A stretch of 6,331 nucleotides of DNA, taken from a bacterium (GTDB lineage Bacteria; SZUA-182). Under the pieces are notes generated by a model, which was not told where the DNA came from, did no database searches, and saw only the letters and a list, made by a program, of their open reading frames with translations. Of this stretch, positions 6,263 through 6,331 are shown in pieces. The first letter of the stretch is position 1. Every line of letters begins with the position of its first letter. The translations under genes were made by a program, and so were the position numbers. The stretch spans positions 1 to 6,331 of the forward strand of contig QIFF01000004.1 of assembly GCA_003230635.1 (NCBI GenBank), written 5' to 3'.

Positions 6263-6331
6263 TTATTGAGTCAGCACGGTTAGCAAATAATCATTGTTCC
6301 ATCCGGCAAGCCTTCGTTTTGAGTTCATGCT
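6263..6331 (-). CDS. Possible C-terminal end of an upstream gene, cut by the window edge
   Basis: On the minus strand a frame is open from the window edge to TAA 6265-6263 and reads SMNSKRRLAGWNNDYLLTVLTQ. It would end 34 nt before the TTG of the TackOD1 gene, a spacing typical of an operon. It contains an ATG at 6328, but that is too close to the stop to be a plausible gene start. With 22 codons visible no family can be assigned. The alternative is that this is plain intergenic DNA. Confidence 0.3.
   Translation of the reverse strand, partial: SMNSKRRLAGWNNDYLLTVLTQ

Noticed and set aside
6229..6331. Promoter upstream of the TackOD1 gene
   Set aside because: A TTGCTA on the minus strand is followed at about 16 nt by an A/T-rich stretch, but there is no convincing -10 box, and the region may be the coding end of an upstream gene.

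Overview
The window looks like chromosomal DNA from a diderm (outer-membrane-bearing) bacterium of intermediate G+C. The signs are a TolC-like outer-membrane channel with a signal peptide, and dispersed palindromic repeats of types I associate with several Gram-negative and candidate lineages. The sequence alone does not fix the phylum. There are no tRNAs, rRNAs, CRISPR arrays, transposases or phage genes.

Layout. Positions 1-1203 (+) hold the 3' part of a gene for a PD40/TolB-like beta-propeller protein made of about ten 39-residue repeats; it runs off the left edge. Positions 1204-1355 are a convergent intergenic gap carrying an 80-bp palindromic repeat element and a 9-bp tandem repeat. From 6228 down to 1356 (-) lie three genes that read as one operon. 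The first encodes a TackOD1 zinc-ribbon protein with a receiver-like N-terminus and a GGDEF-like C-terminus. The second encodes a family 2 processive-type membrane glycosyltransferase. The third encodes a TolC-family protein fused to a glycosidase-like domain. A short open stretch at 6263-6331 (-) may be the tail of a further upstream gene.

How the genes may work together (inference). The glycosyltransferase has the D, D, ED and QxxRW signature of synthases that polymerise a sugar on the cytoplasmic side and pass the chain through their own membrane segments. The TolC-like protein could give the chain a route to the cell surface. Its C-terminal barrel-like domain would sit in the periplasm, where it could bind or trim the polymer, by analogy with the glycosidase-like domains of Pga and Pel systems. 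The TackOD1 protein is probably a cytoplasmic signal or nucleotide-sensing partner. It looks enzymatically dead as a phospho-receiver and is doubtful as a diguanylate cyclase. The set resembles a compact, little-described exopolysaccharide synthesis and export module.

Main oddities: the glycosyltransferase has no credible start codon in its own frame, and its N-terminal membrane segment appears split by a one-base frame change; a palindromic repeat lies in frame inside the last codons of the TackOD1 gene; and the glycosidase-like domain is fused to a TolC protein and seems to have lost the usual acidic motif.
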